A DNA stretch of 47,041 nucleotides from CAZLYK01 sp964563495 (GCA_964563495.1 CAZLYK010000031.1:1-47041); one strand, 5' to 3'. Counted from the first letter of the stretch, positions 36,168 through 44,736 are shown. The notes: generated by a model not told the origin, from the letters alone. Translations and numbers: made by a program.

Positions 36168-38441
36168 ATGGTCATGCAACACCGGGTTATTGTTACCGGC
36201 ATTGGGATTGTTGCCCCCAACGGCGTTGGAAGAGAGAGCTTCTGGGCCGCGATTAAGGATGGCAGCTCCGGGATCAAGACAATTAAGGCGTTCGATGCAT
36301 CAAGGTACAAATGTCGGGTTGCGGGTGAGGTTTACGACTCTGCAATAGATAGCCCTTCCGGCATCGACAAAGCCTCAAGCATGATGGTGGCCGCCGCTGA
36401 AGAGGCCATGTCCGACGCCGGTTTGGCGAGCGCGGAATTGCAAAATAAAAAAAGGATCGGGGTTGTCGTCGGGACAATTCACAGCGGCCTGCTCACATTT
36501 GAAAAGCTCCATCGTTTGATTGTGGCAGACAACAATGCCGATCCGGATCTCAGCCAGCTCTGCGAGTGCGCCCTGTTTAGCCCCTCTTTGCACGTGGCTC
36601 GCCGCTATGATCTCAAGGGGCCGCGATCAACCTTGACTATGGCATGCGCATCCGGAACAGCCGCGATCGGCTACGCGGCCAGTTTGATAGGGCATGGTCG
36701 GGCTGATGTAGTGCTGGCCGGCGGCGTTGACACGGTCAGCGAGTTCATCTTCAGTGGTTTTTATGGATTGAAGGCTTTGAGTCTGACGAAGTGCCGTCCC
36801 TTCGATCGTGGCAGGGATGGAATGGTGATAGGCGAGGGGGCAGCTGTCCTGATTCTGGAAAGTTTGAAGCACGCGATTGCGAGGAAAGCGAAGGTTTATT
36901 CTGAAGTGATCGGGTATGGCCTGGCCGGAGATGCCGTCCACATAATTGCCCCTGATCGTGAAGGTGGTGGTCTTGCCAGGGCAATCTCCGGTGCCATGCA
37001 AGAGGCAAATCTAAGTGGCGAAGCCCTGGATTACATCAACCTCCATGGAGTGGGTACGCCGCAGACCGACGCAATGGAATGCAGAGCTCTCAACAGGTGT
37101 CTTGGCGAAGCGGCCCGCGAGACGCCTGTCAGTTCTACCAAACCTTTCACCGGTCACGCCATGGGGGCTGCCGGAGCAATTGAATCTGCCGTTTGCCTGC
37201 TCGCGATAAGAGACGGCTTTTTACCAGGGACGCTCAATTGCGAGCAGCCTGACCCGACTATCAACTTACCTATCATCGCCGCACCCGGGCGCCAGGCAAA
37301 AGTCGAGGTGGCCATGTCTACCTCTTCAGGCTTTGGAGGGCAACACGCTGCCGTCATCTTCGGCCGGCCTCGCAACATGGGCGAGGAAAAGATTGGGGGC
37401 AGCATACCGACGCAGCGAGCAGCAATCACAGGTCTTGGCCTGGTGGCCCCTTCGACTATAGGAGCGGAGGAATATTTCAATCGACTTTCCGGCAAAGGGA
37501 ACCCCGATCCAATTGCGCTGGACGAGATTGTCAGAGCCAGGTTAACCGAAGATTCAAGCCCGGATGAGGTGAAGACCATTCGGCGAATGGACAACATCTC
37601 TCGCTATGCACTACTTGCCGCCAGATTAGCCGTTCGAGATGCCGGGCTCGATCTAACCAAGGTAGACAGCGAGCGGGTCGGCGTCGTCTTAGGCACCACA
37701 TTCGGATCGCTGGAAAGCGATTTGCAGTATCACCGGAAGCTTATTTTGGAGAAAGACCTGTCTCTCGCCGGCCCGATCGCATTTCAGAACACGTCCTCAA
37801 ACATACCGGCAGCCCAGATCTCGATTCTTCTGGGCATCAAGGGAGCCAACGCCACGATCGCTTCAGGCTCAGCCGCGGGAGCCAATGCAATAGCTTACTC
37901 CTATGATCTGCTTCGGGAAGGCCGCGCAGAAATAATCCTGAGTGGCAGCGCCGAAGGAAGCATTGCTTCGCTGGCTGGGTTTGCAAGCATGGCTGGATAT
38001 TTCCATGGGATAAGCTTCCCGGAAGGGGCGGCGATTCTGGTCATGGAGACAGCGGAAGCCGCTTTGAGGCGGAGAGGCAAAGTCTATTGTCAGATTACAG
38101 GATATGGCATGGCGCATTCCAATACAGATATTGGCGAGGCCATAGAAACGGCTGTAGAGCTGGCTTTAGAAGATGCGAGGCTGGGCCCCGAACAAGTTGA
38201 TTATATCTGTCCGAACGGCGGTCCCGGTATGGCGGGAGAAATGGCTGCCGTTAAGAAACTCCTCAGCCGGACAATCAGGATAGAATTACCAGATAGAATG
38301 TCCTGCGAGGCAGGCGCCGTCGAGGGAGGATTCAATCTGGTCAATTGCATCCGGGCAATTCAATGTGGGGCGAGAAGAGCTGTTTCAATTATCGCCGGAC
38401 CCGACGGAAGTTGCGTCTCAATCGTACTTGAAAGAGCGTAA
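36168..38441 (+). CDS. Fused ketosynthase - chain-length-factor didomain protein
   Basis: 757 residues, about twice a FabF. The first half (1 to about 400) is an intact KS: Cys160 in TMACASGTAAIG, His293 in INLHGVGTPQTD, His330 in FTGHAMGAAGA. After a short linker (NMGEEKIGGSIPTQRA) a second KS fold begins (AAITGLGLVAPSTIG, GVVLGTTFGSLES, FPEGAAILVMET). Its catalytic places are Ser568 (SGSAAG), Asn683 (ICPNGGPG) and Glu714 (MSCEAGAVEG), so it should be inactive. This equals a KS-alpha/KS-beta heterodimer made as one chain. Both dead KS domains in this operon carry Glu for the second His. Not a modular type I PKS: no AT, KR or ACP domains are fused. Followed by a terminator. Confidence 0.92.
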   Translation: MVMQHRVIVTGIGIVAPNGVGRESFWAAIKDGSSGIKTIKAFDASRYKCRVAGEVYDSAIDSPSGIDKASSMMVAAAEEAMSDAGLASAELQNKKRIGVVVGTIHSGLLTFEKLHRLIVADNNADPDLSQLCECALFSPSLHVARRYDLKGPRSTLTMACASGTAAIGYAASLIGHGRADVVLAGGVDTVSEFIFSGFYGLKALSLTKCRPFDRGRDGMVIGEGAAVLILESLKHAIARKAKVYSEVIGYGLAGDAVHIIAPDREGGGLARAISGAMQEANLSGEALDYINLHGVGTPQTDAMECRALNRCLGEAARETPVSSTKPFTGHAMGAAGAIESAVCLLAIRDGFLPGTLNCEQPDPTINLPIIAAPGRQAKVEVAMSTSSGFGGQHAAVIFGRPRNMGEEKIGGSIPTQRAAITGLGLVAPSTIGAEEYFNRLSGKGNPDPIALDEIVRARLTEDSSPDEVKTIRRMDNISRYALLAARLAVRDAGLDLTKVDSERVGVVLGTTFGSLESDLQYHRKLILEKDLSLAGPIAFQNTSSNIPAAQISILLGIKGANATIASGSAAGANAIAYSYDLLREGRAEIILSGSAEGSIASLAGFASMAGYFHGISFPEGAAILVMETAEAALRRRGKVYCQITGYGMAHSNTDIGEAIETAVELALEDARLGPEQVDYICPNGGPGMAGEMAAVKKLLSRTIRIELPDRMSCEAGAVEGGFNLVNCIRAIQCGARRAVSIIAGPDGSCVSIVLERA

Positions 38442-38453
38442 AGACAGGCCTGC

Positions 38454-38476
38454 ACCGCCCGCCTGGCGGTTTTTTT
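38454..38476 (+). terminator. Intrinsic terminator of the ketosynthase operon
   Basis: ACCGCC (38454-38459), loop CGCCT, GGCGGT (38465-38470) followed by a run of Ts to 38476. It lies 12 bases after the fusion gene stop and 11 bases before the end of the convergent glycosyltransferase gene. Confidence 0.85.
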
Positions 38477-38487
38477 ACCCGGTAGCA

Positions 38488-39687
38488 TCAGTTAATCAAT
38501 CCGGTCAGAAGATCCACTGCCCGCTCCGGCCCGGGCAACGAACGCATCTCTTCCTGAATCAGTTGTGCGTTCCGGCGGTAGAGAGGGTTTTGCAACAGCT
38601 CTCGGACGCCATTGCGTATTGCTGTCGGTGATAATTCGGCATAATAGTGATCATAAAGATACGCATCAAACTGGCCGTGCTGTTTTATGACAAGTGCGAC
38701 TCCAAGTGATGCACAGCGCATGGCGTGAAACGGTTGATCTGCGGAAAGCGGGATTAAAAGCAAGGGCAGCCCTCTGCTCAACACAGAAAGAGTTGTGCAA
38801 GCGCCGCCGTGAGCGATAACCAGGTCGCAATATTGCAACAAAAGCGAATGGGGAATGTACCGCTCGATATACACGTTGGGAGGCTGGGAACCTAATTGTG
38901 CCGGATCGCTGTCTCGGCCGAGAGTGACAATCAGGTTGATTGGTTCGTTGCGTAATGCCTCGATGATCATCCGGTAAATATGGGTTGCGCGGTTGAAGAT
39001 CGTGCCCAAGGTGACATGGACGGTCGGGCGCTTCGGAAGGTCATTCACCCAGGCCGGCAGCTTTTCGTCGCCTGAACGGTCGAAGCGGTCCTGCCGAAGC
39101 GCCTGGAACACTGATGGCAGCGGCGTCTTGGGGAATTGGTAGCTGGGCGGCGCAAAAGCCAGATAAAGATGACGGTAGAGCATCCCGAGGTCGGGGTCCG
39201 GCGGCAATCCGTAAACGGCGCGAAGGTCATTGATTTGTCTGCCAATCAGCGGTTTCCACATGTGGGGAGGGAGGAACAGGCCCAGACTGATGGTGGCATA
39301 GGGAATGTCCAGGCATTCTGCTGCGACGCACCCGCCAAATTCGAATTCGCCACGGACCAATAGATCTGGCTTCCAGGTGTCGTAGATGGTGAGTAAGTCC
39401 GGGACCATCCTCTTCGCGGTGACCCCGGCAAATATTTGCGTCAACCAGTAAAAACTCTGTTGCTCGGCAGACATGTTCGCCAGTTCGGGAAATGGCTGCT
39501 CCGCCTCCGATTCGAGCCAATCGAGACCTGCAGGAAATGAGCGGAATCCCGTGAACTCTATCTGACTGCGGAAAGAATCGGCACAAGCGAAGGCTACTTC
39601 GTGACCGGCTTGTTGCAGTGTGTATGCAACCGGAGCCATTTGATGGAAGTGTCCGACACCAGGAATAGTAGTGAATAAGGCCTTCAT
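38488..39687 (-). CDS. GT1 (MGT/UGT)-family glycosyltransferase
   Basis: 399 residues. GT-B fold enzyme that moves a sugar from a UDP- or dTDP-sugar to a small lipophilic acceptor (polyketide, carotenoid, macrolide). N-terminal acceptor half starts MKALFTTIPGVGHFHQMAPV, with the usual catalytic His in GxGH. The donor-binding signature near residues 295-325 is AHGGACTTLSVLSRGLPLL followed by PLSADQPFHAMRC. No transmembrane helix. It converges on the ketosynthase operon and shares a terminator region with it, so the operon product is a plausible acceptor; that link is inference. Confidence 0.9.
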   Translation of the reverse strand: MKALFTTIPGVGHFHQMAPVAYTLQQAGHEVAFACADSFRSQIEFTGFRSFPAGLDWLESEAEQPFPELANMSAEQQSFYWLTQIFAGVTAKRMVPDLLTIYDTWKPDLLVRGEFEFGGCVAAECLDIPYATISLGLFLPPHMWKPLIGRQINDLRAVYGLPPDPDLGMLYRHLYLAFAPPSYQFPKTPLPSVFQALRQDRFDRSGDEKLPAWVNDLPKRPTVHVTLGTIFNRATHIYRMIIEALRNEPINLIVTLGRDSDPAQLGSQPPNVYIERYIPHSLLLQYCDLVIAHGGACTTLSVLSRGLPLLLIPLSADQPFHAMRCASLGVALVIKQHGQFDAYLYDHYYAELSPTAIRNGVRELLQNPLYRRNAQLIQEEMRSLPGPERAVDLLTGLIN

Positions 39688-40087
39688 TGACTTGACCCCA
39701 ATCTAAATCAGAACAGAAAACTTTGGGACACTCGTCGCTTGAGCGCTGAAGGCGCGAAAGATAACAGCCATCTATGAAAAAAGTGTCCGCGTCAAGTGCT
39801 ATTTGACAACACTAATCCTTTCCGCGGCGAAGCGGTTTTTGAAAGTTGATTTGAATGACAAAACACGCACAAAGTGACAAGTTTTTACTTCATTACCGAA
39901 CGCCGCTCGAGGACGACGCTCAACCATCTATTCGAAGCGCGCAAAGATGCTCGCATGAAGTGTTCTGCGTACGCGGCCGTTGGACTCGTAGCAATCGAAC
40001 GGCCGAGGTGGGTCGCCCAATCAGGGGACGAGCTCAGCGGCAGTCAAATGACGGCTGCCGTTGCTCATGGCTATTAACGGGCCGACC
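39688..40087. other. About 400 bases without a convincing gene
   Basis: Between the glycosyltransferase start and the transposase remnant. It contains GCGCTGAAGGCGCGAAAGA, with a short GCGCcttcaGCGC-type hairpin, near 39750-39770, and an inverted GTCAA/TTGAC pair at 39791-39807. Short frames on both strands (for example 39855-40118) show no family resemblance. It may hold the glycosyltransferase promoter plus debris of the insertion element. Confidence 0.5.
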
Positions 40088-40624
40088 TCACTGCGACCGT
40101 CCGTCGGAGGTAAGCTGAATGTTGTCCGAGAGCTGGTCGATCAATCCGAGCCATTCGTCACGTTGTTTCGCCTGCTCGACCGTTAGGGGATGAGCCAGAA
40201 GTTTCTCTCGCCCAGACTTTGTTAACAGCTTGCTCTGGAGTGAGAGCCCTTCTCGAATCAACAGGGCGTGCAACGAATTAATGGTCTGTGTCCGCATCTG
40301 AACGAGTTTTTGTCGATAGAGTAACTGCCCCAGCACCGACCGCGCCTGGGCTGATTGTCGGAAGATTCGCGGAAACTCGTTTTTGATCAGTAGATCAAGT
40401 AAGAGCTCAGCGTCGCGCCAATCATTTTTCTGGCGAGACCGTGCGCGACGTCGGATTTCGGTCGGATTGCCGACCCATACCTCGATCCCTAAATCTTCCA
40501 GAAAGCGTTCGAACCAGGCGCTGTAGCCGCCTGCTTCTAAACCGACGATCACTGGCGATTGGAACTGGGTGTAAAAGTGTCGCAACGCCGCGCGATCATC
40601 AGGGGTGAAGCGCGAAGCCGCTGG
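40088..40624 (-). pseudogene. Remnant of an IS110-family transposase
   Basis: About 165-180 residues of the N-terminal DEDD domain of IS110-type transposases: VIVGLEAGGYSAWFERFLEDLG, VGNPTEIRRRARSRQKNDWRDAELLLDLL. The frame is open from 40624 but lacks the family's N-terminal catalytic Asp segment. It ends at LSDNIQLTSDGRSQ without the C-terminal Transposase_20 domain that carries the serine. Both ends are missing and no terminal repeats are visible, so it is inactive. It marks past transposition at the edge of the ketosynthase/glycosyltransferase region. The 216 bases from here to the epimerase gene hold no recognisable gene. Confidence 0.8.
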
Positions 40625-40840
40625 CTATTTTATGACGCCCCTTCGGAGATCACTGAAAAAGTGCTTGTGGACTACGACGAATTGGGCCTCTTAACGGTTA
40701 ATACCCCAATTACAAGCGGCCAAAATGACTTTTTAAGCGGTCTCCTTCGGGGCTAAGAGTGTCCAATTGTAGCCATTGCGCCGCTCAGGCTGGAAACACG
40801 AGAAAATCCTGCCGGTTGGAGCTGCCGGAAGCCGCATCTA

Positions 40841-41806
40841 CTAGGCTTTGGTGTCCCTGCTGAGCCATTCGACGAACTTCTTGATTCCAGCTTCAATTGG
40901 TGTTTTGGGTTGATAGCCGAGCAGGCGTTGGGCTTTGCCGATGTCGGCGTGTGTCAGCGGCAGGTCGCCGGGTTGAGGCGGCTGGCGGTCGATCATCGCT
41001 TTTTCACCCATAGCCTCTTCAAGCATTTCGATCATCCGGTTGACCGTGACGGTCTCTGATTCGCCCAAATTAATGATCTCGAAAGGAGTCGCATCGTAAC
41101 TGATCGCGGCCATCACGCCCTGTAGAATATCGTCAATATAGGTGAAATCACGCCTGCCCGTCCCGTCGCCGTAAACGGGTATCGGGCGTTTGCTCTGGAT
41201 CAACCGGGCGAATTTGTGAATAGCCAGATCCGGGCGCTGGCGTGCGCCATAAACCGTGAAAAAGCGCAGGCAGATGATCTGGATACCGTATAGATGGCTG
41301 AAGGTGTGAGCCATCAGCTCGCCCGCTGCTTTGGTTGCGGCGTAAGGAGAGATCGGTGATAACGGGGAGTCTTCTTTAAATGGCGGGGTCGCCGATGGAC
41401 CGTAGACGGAGCTCGATGAGCCAAAGATGAATTTCCTGATCCCGTTGCGCTGCGCCAGATCGAGCAGGTTGAGCGTTCCCGTGGCGTTGACTTCCTGATA
41501 AGTACGCGGATCATTGACCGATGGTCTGACGCCGGCTTTCGCCGCCAGATGGATGATCACGTCGAAGACCTCTTCGGAAAAAAGCTGTTTGAGAGAGTTA
41601 TAATTGCGAATATCGGCCTCGACCAGGCGATAGGCCGGGTGCCGTAGGTGGCTCTCGATATTGGACCTTTTGGTTTGCGGGTCGTAAAAGTCGTCAAAAT
41701 TGTCGATGACAACCAGCCGGCCGGGATTTTGAAGCAGCAACCGGTCGACCAGGTGGCTGCCGATGAAACCGGCTCCGCCGGTGACCAGATAACGTCTTTT
41801 GCTCAT
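40841..41806 (-). CDS. NAD-dependent nucleotide-sugar epimerase (UDP-glucuronate 4-epimerase-like)
   Basis: 321 residues from the ATG at 41806 (MSKRRYLVTGGAGFIGSH); a GTG seven codons earlier is less likely. Extended SDR: NAD loop GGAGFIGSH, VIDNFDDFYDPQTKRSNI, HLAAKAGVRPSVNDP, catalytic Ser/Tyr/Lys in FGSSSSVYG and SPYAATKAAGE, LRFFTVYGARQRPDLAI and GRRDFTYIDDI. The FYDPxxKR and RFFTVYG...RPD motifs favour UDP-GlcA 4-epimerases over GalE. Probably supplies a sugar for surface polysaccharide; no other polysaccharide gene apart from the glycosyltransferase at 38488 is near. Confidence 0.9.
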   Translation of the reverse strand: MSKRRYLVTGGAGFIGSHLVDRLLLQNPGRLVVIDNFDDFYDPQTKRSNIESHLRHPAYRLVEADIRNYNSLKQLFSEEVFDVIIHLAAKAGVRPSVNDPRTYQEVNATGTLNLLDLAQRNGIRKFIFGSSSSVYGPSATPPFKEDSPLSPISPYAATKAAGELMAHTFSHLYGIQIICLRFFTVYGARQRPDLAIHKFARLIQSKRPIPVYGDGTGRRDFTYIDDILQGVMAAISYDATPFEIINLGESETVTVNRMIEMLEEAMGEKAMIDRQPPQPGDLPLTHADIGKAQRLLGYQPKTPIEAGIKKFVEWLSRDTKA

Positions 41807-42001
41807 GATCTGGGACTTATACCACACAATGGCCGATAATCGCGCTTAATCTACGACAATGTCTATTTCTTTCTCGCTCATTCGAGTGAAAACGGCAGTA
41901 GGTTTGAAACTTTTTAAATCATTCTTTGAAACCTTTGGCTTGTAATTTGCACTTACCGGACGTAACCGAAATTGATCGAAACAGCCGGTGAAGTGATCGA
42001 A

Positions 42002-42628
42002 ATGAGCTGGACAGCGACGGCCGAAGACAAAAAGAAAGAAACCCGGAGAGAAGAAGCGAGGATGGCATTCAGCGAGATAGCGCCGGGCGTTGTCACACGC
42101 GCCAAGGACGGTGATGAAGAGGCTTTTCAGACGATCTTCAATCGCTACGGCCGGCCTGTCCTCAGCTTCATCAATAACCTGGTGCAAAATCGCGAGCTGG
42201 CCGAAGAGTTGGCGCAGGAGACTTTTGTCCGGGCCTATCGAAATCTGGGCGGCTTGAAGGATGAAATGAGGTTTTCGACCTGGCTTTTCGGGATCGCGCG
42301 CAACGTCGTCCGCGAATCGTCGCGGCAGATGCGCAAGGAGGAAAGGAAGATCGGCCTGGATGAGCCGGAAAGTATCAAACTGGAGTCGAAAGGGATTCTA
42401 CCGGAAGGGGCCATGCTCGATCGGGAATTGACCGAGACCATAAAAAAGGCGCTGCTCTTGCTCGATGAGGATAAAAGGATTGTCTTCAGTTTGAAGATAT
42501 TTCACGAGAAGAGCTACGAGGAGATTAGCGCGATCACCGGCCATTCGATTGGAAAGCTGAAGACCGATCTGCATCGCGCGCGGGCCGAGATGCGCGAGCG
42601 CATCTCGCCTTACCTGAGTTTTCAATAG
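42002..42628 (+). CDS. ECF-type RNA polymerase sigma factor (sigma-70 family)
   Basis: About 208 residues. Start uncertain: in-frame TTG at 41972 and ATGs at 42002 and 42062 are possible; the family domain needs only the last. Region 2: DEEAFQTIFNRYGRPVLSFI, LAEELAQETFVRAYRNLG, FSTWLFGIARNVVRE. Region 4: IFHEKSYEEISAITGHSIGKLKTDLHRARAEM, a helix-turn-helix for -35 recognition. The next gene is a zinc-finger anti-sigma factor, the usual partner. Just upstream TTTGAAAC occurs twice 22 bases apart (41903 and 41925), a possible control element. Confidence 0.92.
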   Translation: MSWTATAEDKKKETRREEARMAFSEIAPGVVTRAKDGDEEAFQTIFNRYGRPVLSFINNLVQNRELAEELAQETFVRAYRNLGGLKDEMRFSTWLFGIARNVVRESSRQMRKEERKIGLDEPESIKLESKGILPEGAMLDRELTETIKKALLLLDEDKRIVFSLKIFHEKSYEEISAITGHSIGKLKTDLHRARAEMRERISPYLSFQ

Positions 42629-42642
42629 TGGGTAACCGAATT

Positions 42643-43491
42643 ATGAATTGCCAACGTTACCGGGAAGAACTAGAGGATTACATCTACCGTGAGCTGAGCG
42701 AGGCGCGCTCGAATGAAATCAAGGCGCATCTGGCCGTTTGTGGCGCTTGCGCCGCCGCGCGCGATGAGCTGGAGCGTGAGCACGACATTTTCGCTCAGTT
42801 CTACGAACAGACGGCGCTCGAACCGGGCGCCGAGATGTGGGACGCGATCCGATCACGAATTGGGGAGGAACCGCGGACGACCGGAGAGAGAACCGCCGGC
42901 CGGCTCTCAGAGTGGCTCGGCGAGTTGCCGGGTGGGGGAGTCTTCTCCTGGCTCTTGAGGCCCGCCATCGTCGGACAAGTGGCATTTGCCGTGGTCTTGA
43001 TCGCGATTTCGGTCGCGACGACAACCTATCTTCTCAAGCGCGGCAACCGGAGTGCCGGTGATCTGGCTGCGAACGGTCCTCAAGTCACGGTTACTCCTGC
43101 GCCCGGCAACACCGTCACGCCGGCTCCGGTCGCGGCCCTTAATCCGGCTGCGCCCGCGCCGAAACAGACGCCCACGCAGTTGACCCGTCGTCATCTGACC
43201 CCGGAGAAGCCACTGACAGAGCAAGAGCAGCTCGACCGGCAGATCGCGCGCGCCGAGCGCGAATATCAGAACGCGATCAGGATGCTCGACCGGGCGATCG
43301 CCAAACGCCGGGACACACTCGATCCCGGCTTGATCAAACAGTATCAAAGCAGCCTGGCTCTAATCGACGACTCGATTGATCAGAGTCGGCGCGCTATGCG
43401 CGAGCGGCCGAACGATCTGGCCGCCGGCCAGTTTTTGATCGCAGCTTACGCACGCAAGGTCGAGCTCATGCAGGACATAGCGATGAGGTAG
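42643..43491 (+). CDS. Membrane-bound anti-sigma factor with zinc-finger (ZAS) domain
   Basis: 282 residues from the ATG at 42643; a GTG at 42628 overlapping the sigma stop is the alternative. N-terminal anti-sigma domain with Cys (MNCQRYREELEDYI) and H-x3-C-x2-C (HLAVCGAC). One transmembrane helix near residues 107-130 (AIVGQVAFAVVLIAISVATT). Then a Pro/Ala/Thr-rich periplasmic linker and a helical C-terminus (QLDRQIARAEREYQNAIRML). It holds the ECF sigma factor inactive at the inner membrane until an envelope signal is received. Confidence 0.88.
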   Translation: MNCQRYREELEDYIYRELSEARSNEIKAHLAVCGACAAARDELEREHDIFAQFYEQTALEPGAEMWDAIRSRIGEEPRTTGERTAGRLSEWLGELPGGGVFSWLLRPAIVGQVAFAVVLIAISVATTTYLLKRGNRSAGDLAANGPQVTVTPAPGNTVTPAPVAALNPAAPAPKQTPTQLTRRHLTPEKPLTEQEQLDRQIARAEREYQNAIRMLDRAIAKRRDTLDPGLIKQYQSSLALIDDSIDQSRRAMRERPNDLAAGQFLIAAYARKVELMQDIAMR

Positions 43492-43500
43492 TGAACAAAC

Positions 43501-43530
43501 ATGATTGACAGGATTTTTGTGGGATTAAAC
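43501..43530 (+). repeat. Half copy of the palindromic repeat at the start of the DUF4097 gene
   Basis: ATGATTGACAGGATTTTTGT followed by GGGATTAAAC matches one arm of the repeat family (compare GATCGACAGGATTTTTGCAGG at 47010). It lacks a partner arm and lies in frame at the start of the following gene. Confidence 0.65.
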
Positions 43531-44736
43531 ATGATGCTGCCGGCGATTGCCCTGGCCTTTGGTTGGCTGGCCGGCTGCGGTGCGATCGAAGTCGCGGCGC
43601 AAACCGGGGTGCGAGGTCGAGAACTGCACGAGACGTACGAGTTGGCCCCTAACGGGAGCGTCGGCGTCAGCAACCTCAGCGGTTATATACGGGTGACTTC
43701 GTGGGATGAGAACCGGGTCAAGGTCGACGCGGTCAAACGCGGGCAGCGCGGTGAGGATCCGGCTCAGGTTGAGATACAAATCACGGCTACCACACAGAGG
43801 ATAGAGATCCGGACGCTCTACCCCCGCGGAAGTTCCAATATCTCGGTCGATTACGATCTCAAGGTCCCGCGCACATCGAGCCTCAGTACGCTCAATTCGA
43901 CCAGCGGCGAGATCACTATCACTGGGCCGGTCGCGCGCGCAATCGCCCGTTCGACCAGTGGAAACATTCACGCCGCGAAGGTCGGAGGAGAATTCCAGGC
44001 CAACACAACCAGCGGCAACGTGGTTGTCAGCGAGATCGAGTCCCGGCTTTTTGTCCAGGCCACCGCCGGTTCCGTCACCGCCATGGATATTCGCGACGAT
44101 GCAACCGTCGGTGCGACCAGCGGCAACGTTAAACTCGAGCGTATCGGCGGGCGCGCCGTCGCGCGCTCGCTGAGCGGTTGGATCTCGGTCAGCGATGTCG
44201 GAGGAGATGCGCAGGCCGAAAGCACCAGCCAAAACGTGACGATCAACAAGGTCCGCGGTCGCGTCAACGCTCACTCTCTCAGTGGCAGCATCGTCGTCCG
44301 CGAAGCCAGCGAGGGCGTCCGCGCCGGTTCGATCAGCGGCAAAATCGAAGTCTACGATTCGAAAGGCCGAATCGAGGTCGGCTCGACCAGCGCAGAGATC
44401 ATCCTCGACAACATCGAGAGCCGGGACATTCTTGTCAGAAGCACCAGCGGCCCCGTGCGATTTGCCGGCAAAGTCAGTGACGACGGCCATTACGAGTTTG
44501 AAAGCTTCAGCAGCGATGTGGTCCTCATCCTGCCGCCCGAGAGCTCTTTCACCCTGACGACCAAGAGCCAGACCGGCTCGGTCAATACCGAGTTCCCACT
44601 CCAACTCGGACGGCGCCCCACGATAGAGAATCGCGGCTATCTGGCCGGCACGGTCGGCAAAGGCGGCGCTGAGATTCGCGCCGCTTCCTTCAGCGGCAGC
44701 GTCCACATTAAGAAGAGCACCGGACAGCCTCGCTGA
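43501..44736 (+). CDS. Exported DUF4097-type beta-solenoid protein, probable lipoprotein
   Basis: 411 residues. The first ten residues (MIDRIFVGLN) come from a half repeat; an ATG at 43531 is the alternative start. The hydrophobic segment ends in a lipobox-like LAGC (GWLAGCG), so lipidation is possible. The body has about eleven repeats of about 20 residues centred on S-T-S-G-N-[IV]: NSTSGEITI, RSTSGNIHA, NTTSGNVVV, GATSGNVKL, RSLSGWISV, HSLSGSIVV, GSISGKIEV, RSTSGPVRF. Each turn is beta-rich, as expected of a DUF4097 beta-solenoid. Function unknown; common beside anti-sigma or envelope-stress genes. It begins 9 bases after the anti-sigma factor. Confidence 0.85.
   Translation: MIDRIFVGLNMMLPAIALAFGWLAGCGAIEVAAQTGVRGRELHETYELAPNGSVGVSNLSGYIRVTSWDENRVKVDAVKRGQRGEDPAQVEIQITATTQRIEIRTLYPRGSSNISVDYDLKVPRTSSLSTLNSTSGEITITGPVARAIARSTSGNIHAAKVGGEFQANTTSGNVVVSEIESRLFVQATAGSVTAMDIRDDATVGATSGNVKLERIGGRAVARSLSGWISVSDVGGDAQAESTSQNVTINKVRGRVNAHSLSGSIVVREASEGVRAGSISGKIEVYDSKGRIEVGSTSAEIILDNIESRDILVRSTSGPVRFAGKVSDDGHYEFESFSSDVVLILPPESSFTLTTKSQTGSVNTEFPLQLGRRPTIENRGYLAGTVGKGGAEIRAASFSGSVHIKKSTGQPR

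Noticed and set aside
39855..40118. 87-codon plus-strand frame before the transposase remnant
   Set aside because: No ribosome-binding site, no family resemblance, and Arg/Ser-rich composition typical of chance frames.
40559..40756. 65-codon plus-strand frame overlapping the transposase remnant
   Set aside because: It overlaps the start of the IS110 remnant on the other strand and shows no family; it may be insertion-element debris.
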